Source of the DNA: Treponema sp.
GTDB lineage: Bacteria > Spirochaetota > Spirochaetia > Treponematales > Breznakiellaceae
Assembly: GCA_031272575.1 (NCBI GenBank)
Contig: JAISTO010000098.1
Span: forward strand, 1-32,547
Reading direction: 5' to 3'
DNA length: 32,547 bases
The notes beneath the pieces were generated by a model. That model worked only from the letters and a program-made list of their open reading frames with translations. It made no database searches and had not been told where the DNA came from. Positions within the stretch are counted from its first letter, which is position 1. Every line of letters starts with the position of its first letter. This document shows positions 30,448 through 32,547 of the stretch, one piece after another. Made by a program: the position numbers and the translations under genes.

Positions 30448-31647
30448 TCAAAAAGCCCGCACCGCACGAACCGAACAGTCGGAATCCTTGCTGTAGTAGT
30501 CCTGACTGCCGCTGGCGAAACTCTGATACCACGCGCTGTTGCCGGCGATCTCAGAGGAAGACCAGTAACTACGCCTGGAGAAGCCGCCTAAGCCCTGCTG
30601 CTTCAGATTAGTGTACATTAGATTTAGTTCTTCCTTGCCCGGCAGAAACCAGTCGTCACAACCGCCCCCATCGTAGGCCGCACAAGCCCGCGCCGCCTCA
30701 TGCAAACCGGAACCATACGAAGGTGTGCCGTGCTCACACGCTGCCAGCGCCGCCGTGTTCGCGGCTCCCGTACCGATGGCTGTTCCGGTATCGCACGATG
30801 TACCGTATCCGCCCCACTGGTACGTACCCGGCAAGTCCGCGGGCGCGGCCTCGAGGTAGTGACAGCCGCCGAAGCCACTCGTACTGACATAGAAGATGAG
30901 TCCTCCGCCGGGGCCGTAGTAATCCAGCGGCGTGAATGAATAGCTGCCCGCCTCGTTTTTCACCGTTACATAGGCCTTGTACGCCGAAAACGCGGTCAGG
31001 CCGCTTATGTCCACGCTTACGGGAACGTTTGCCTCGGCGTTTTCGGTGTATACCTTGACGTCCCCCGTATCACCGCCGATGCACACGGCCTCTACCGCCG
31101 CGCCGTCTGCCGGGGCAGCCGCCCCTGAAAGGTACACCGCCACGTAGCAGGCGCCTGCCTCCTCCGGGGTGAAGTTCACCACTGCGGCCGTGCCGTCTGC
31201 GCTGGCAATGTCCATCGAGCCAGATACCGGTGTGAATTCGTCCGACGACCACACCGCGGAGTAGATGCCCGCTCTGTCCTTCACCGTTACGTGTGCCCTG
31301 TACGGCGTACCCCTGATCAGGCCGCTGAGACATACCGCATTACTGTCGCTGCCCGCCGCCGACGTGTCCCTGATATCCGCCAAACCATAGCCGCTCTCGA
31401 TCTGGGCGCCGCTTTCCGGGGCATCTTCCGCTGCGGGATACACCACTATATAGCAGGTCCCCGCCCCGGTCGAAGTGAACTTTACCGTTGCGGTAGTGCC
31501 GTCCTTGCTTGCTGTGTTTGTTACCAGCCCCGCCGAAAGCACAGGCGCCGTGACGTCTCCGCCGCCGTCCTCAGGGTTCGCGCACCCAGCCAGAATAACA
31601 GCGCCCGCAGCCAGTCGGACGAACAATGTCGTCATTCGTGTTTTCAT
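30448..31647 (-). CDS. Lipoprotein with two Ig/FN3-like repeats and C-terminal DUF1566 (Lcl/FISUMP-like) domain
   Basis: Lipobox ILAGC; two related repeats ending YRAHVTVKDRAGIYS / YKAYVTVKNEAGSYS; C-terminal DDWFLPGKEELNLMYTNL...RSYWSSSE...AWYQSFASGSQDYYSKDSDCSVRAVRAF. Confidence 0.9.
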   Translation of the reverse strand: MKTRMTTLFVRLAAGAVILAGCANPEDGGGDVTAPVLSAGLVTNTASKDGTTATVKFTSTGAGTCYIVVYPAAEDAPESGAQIESGYGLADIRDTSAAGSDSNAVCLSGLIRGTPYRAHVTVKDRAGIYSAVWSSDEFTPVSGSMDIASADGTAAVVNFTPEEAGACYVAVYLSGAAAPADGAAVEAVCIGGDTGDVKVYTENAEANVPVSVDISGLTAFSAYKAYVTVKNEAGSYSFTPLDYYGPGGGLIFYVSTSGFGGCHYLEAAPADLPGTYQWGGYGTSCDTGTAIGTGAANTAALAACEHGTPSYGSGLHEAARACAAYDGGGCDDWFLPGKEELNLMYTNLKQQGLGGFSRRSYWSSSEIAGNSAWYQSFASGSQDYYSKDSDCSVRAVRAF

Positions 31648-31654
31648 GTTGAAA

Positions 31655-31884
31655 ACCTCCTCGCTGTAGAGGCTATTTTTTCTGCCCCGGGGGAGGGAGA
31701 CCTGACGGATTCACCGCGCAGAGCGCGCCGGTTAAGCGCCCCGGCGAATGCCTTCGCGTTGGGGCGGCAAAGAGGAGCAGGGCGCCCACTTAAAAAGCAG
31801 GCGCCCGTTTCGTGAACACAAAAACCGCTATTCATACCAATATCTCCAAACAAGCGCTCCCTCGCGGGGAGCGACAGGCAGTAT
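31655..31884 (-). ncRNA. Candidate structured 5' leader of the DUF1566 lipoprotein gene
   Basis: Four perfect hairpins: 31855-31873, 31780-31806, 31737-31766 (two-part stem), 31715-31727; upstream promoter at 31891-31920. Overlaps a possible uORF, so coding is not excluded. Confidence 0.4.
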
Positions 31885-31890
31885 CAGGTG

Positions 31891-31920
31891 ACTATACCGT
31901 ATCCGCGAATAAAAAGTCAA
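31891..31920 (-). promoter_or_regulatory. Promoter upstream of the DUF1566 leader: TTGACT, 18-nt spacer, TATAGT
   Basis: Reverse complement of ACTATA (31891-31896) and AGTCAA (31915-31920). Confidence 0.55.
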
Positions 31921-31952
31921 GTGCGCATCTCGGTGCGCTGCCCCCCCCTTGA

Positions 31953-32156
31953 CAGCAATTTGAGTCTACTCTGAAAAGTCAGCAATTAAGTAAGTAAACG
32001 CGAATGGTGGGCAACTTTGTTGCCCCCGAATTATCACGAATAATACCACATACAATTCTTAAAATTCGCGTTCATTCGTGTAATTCGCGGACCGCATTTA
32101 TGCGGCAAATTCTTGAATTCTTGACTTTTCGGAGGGGGCTCAAATGAGAATTGCTG
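31953..32156. mobile_element. Candidate MITE-like intergenic element, 204 bp, imperfect ~28-34 bp TIRs
   Basis: Left end CAGCAATTTGAGTCTACTCTGAAAAGTC (31953-31980) is the inverted relative of right end GACTTTTCGGAGGGGGCTCAAATGAGAATTGCTG (32123-32156), with a 6-nt indel; CCCCCTTGACA occurs as a direct repeat at 31944-31954 and 32168-32178. Confidence 0.55.
32009..32025. repeat. Perfect hairpin GGGCAAC-TTT-GTTGCCC
   Basis: 7-bp perfect stem, 3-nt loop, inside the 31953-32156 element. Confidence 0.85.
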
Positions 32157-32172
32157 GGCGCCCCGCACCCCC

Positions 32173-32201
32173 TTGACAAAAGCCCCCCGCCGTGCTATAT
32201 T
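32173..32201 (+). promoter_or_regulatory. Promoter of the rpn-like gene: TTGACA (32173-32178), 17-nt spacer, TATATT (32196-32201)
   Basis: Consensus hexamers; CCCCC abuts the -35; ATG 32208 lies 6 nt after the -10. Confidence 0.85.
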
Positions 32202-32207
32202 CCTGGT

Positions 32208-32547
32208 ATGGCAACCGTGAATAACACCGACGCCCGCGTCTCAAGCCCCTGAACGACTTCGCGTTCCAGAAGTCTATGGGTGAGCCTGGGGACGAGGAGC
32301 AACTTACCGGCTTCCTCAAGGCGGCGCTCAGAAAAACCGGGAAGGAGGACGTTTCCTCCGTCACCATCCTGAAAGGCAAAGACCTGCCCGCCGAGATCGC
32401 CGGGCGCAAGGCGGCCCGGTTCGACGTCCTCGCCGAGGCCAGGATCAGCATGGCAAAGAGCGATGTCAACCTGGAGGCGCAGATCAAGAACGAGTACAAC
32501 ATCAGGAAACGCTCGCCCTTCTATTGGGCAAAGAAGTACGTCGAAAA
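32208..32547 (+). pseudogene. Rpn family recombination-promoting nuclease / PD-(D/E)XK putative transposase, N-terminally frameshifted and truncated by the window edge
   Basis: MATVNNTDAR in frame 1, then LKPLNDFAFQKSMGEPGDEEQLTGFLKAAL...AARFDVLAEARISMAKSDVNLEAQIKNEYNIRKRSPFYWAKKYVE in another frame. Missing from the ORF track because it runs off the edge. Confidence 0.8.

Noticed and set aside
31699-31728. GGUGAAUCCGUCAGGUC on the minus strand resembling the SRP RNA (ffs) conserved loop
   Set aside because: The SRP consensus continues with CCGGAAGGAAGCAGC; here it continues UCCCUCCCCCGGGGCAG, so only the 5' half matches. Not called as ffs.
31941-31977. C8-TTGACA at 31941-31954 as an active promoter
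   Set aside because: No acceptable -10 at 16-18 nt spacing; treated instead as the left copy of the direct repeat flanking the MITE-like element.

Overview
The window looks like a GC-rich chromosomal segment from a spirochaete (Treponema-like). The cheA / CheW-CheR / cheX cluster, the MG2-type alpha-2-macroglobulin and the DUF1566 lipoprotein support this, but the taxonomy is inference. Supported genes: a coiled-coil repeat protein, SWIM/SNF2 helicase, ATP-grasp enzyme, M.EcoRI-like adenine methyltransferase with an unknown convergent partner, ahcY, hydE, pyrG, lptC-like lipoprotein, reverse rubrerythrin, M18 aminopeptidase, class I/II aminotransferase, ABC-F ATPase, eno, cheX, CheW-CheR fusion, cheA, MscS channel, a ~1985-aa alpha-2-macroglobulin lipoprotein, a DUF1566 lipoprotein, and a frameshifted Rpn/PD-(D/E)XK element running off the right edge. 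The most unusual signals are non-coding. (1) Two ~205-220 bp MITE-like intergenic elements (7614-7832 and 31953-32156) carry terminal inverted copies of TGAGAATTGCTG, two of which also have a longer TTTTCGGAGNGGGCTCA box. They lie between divergent promoters, and a solo copy sits at 30271-30282. (2) Most recognisable sigma70-type promoters have a C-tract flush against or next to the -35. (3) Four genes (ahcY, pyrG, cheA, rpn) have start codons 6-8 nt after the -10 and no Shine-Dalgarno, so they are predicted leaderless. (4) The DUF1566 gene has a ~230-nt multi-hairpin leader or coupled uORF. All calls were made by reading the sequence; no searches or folding were run.
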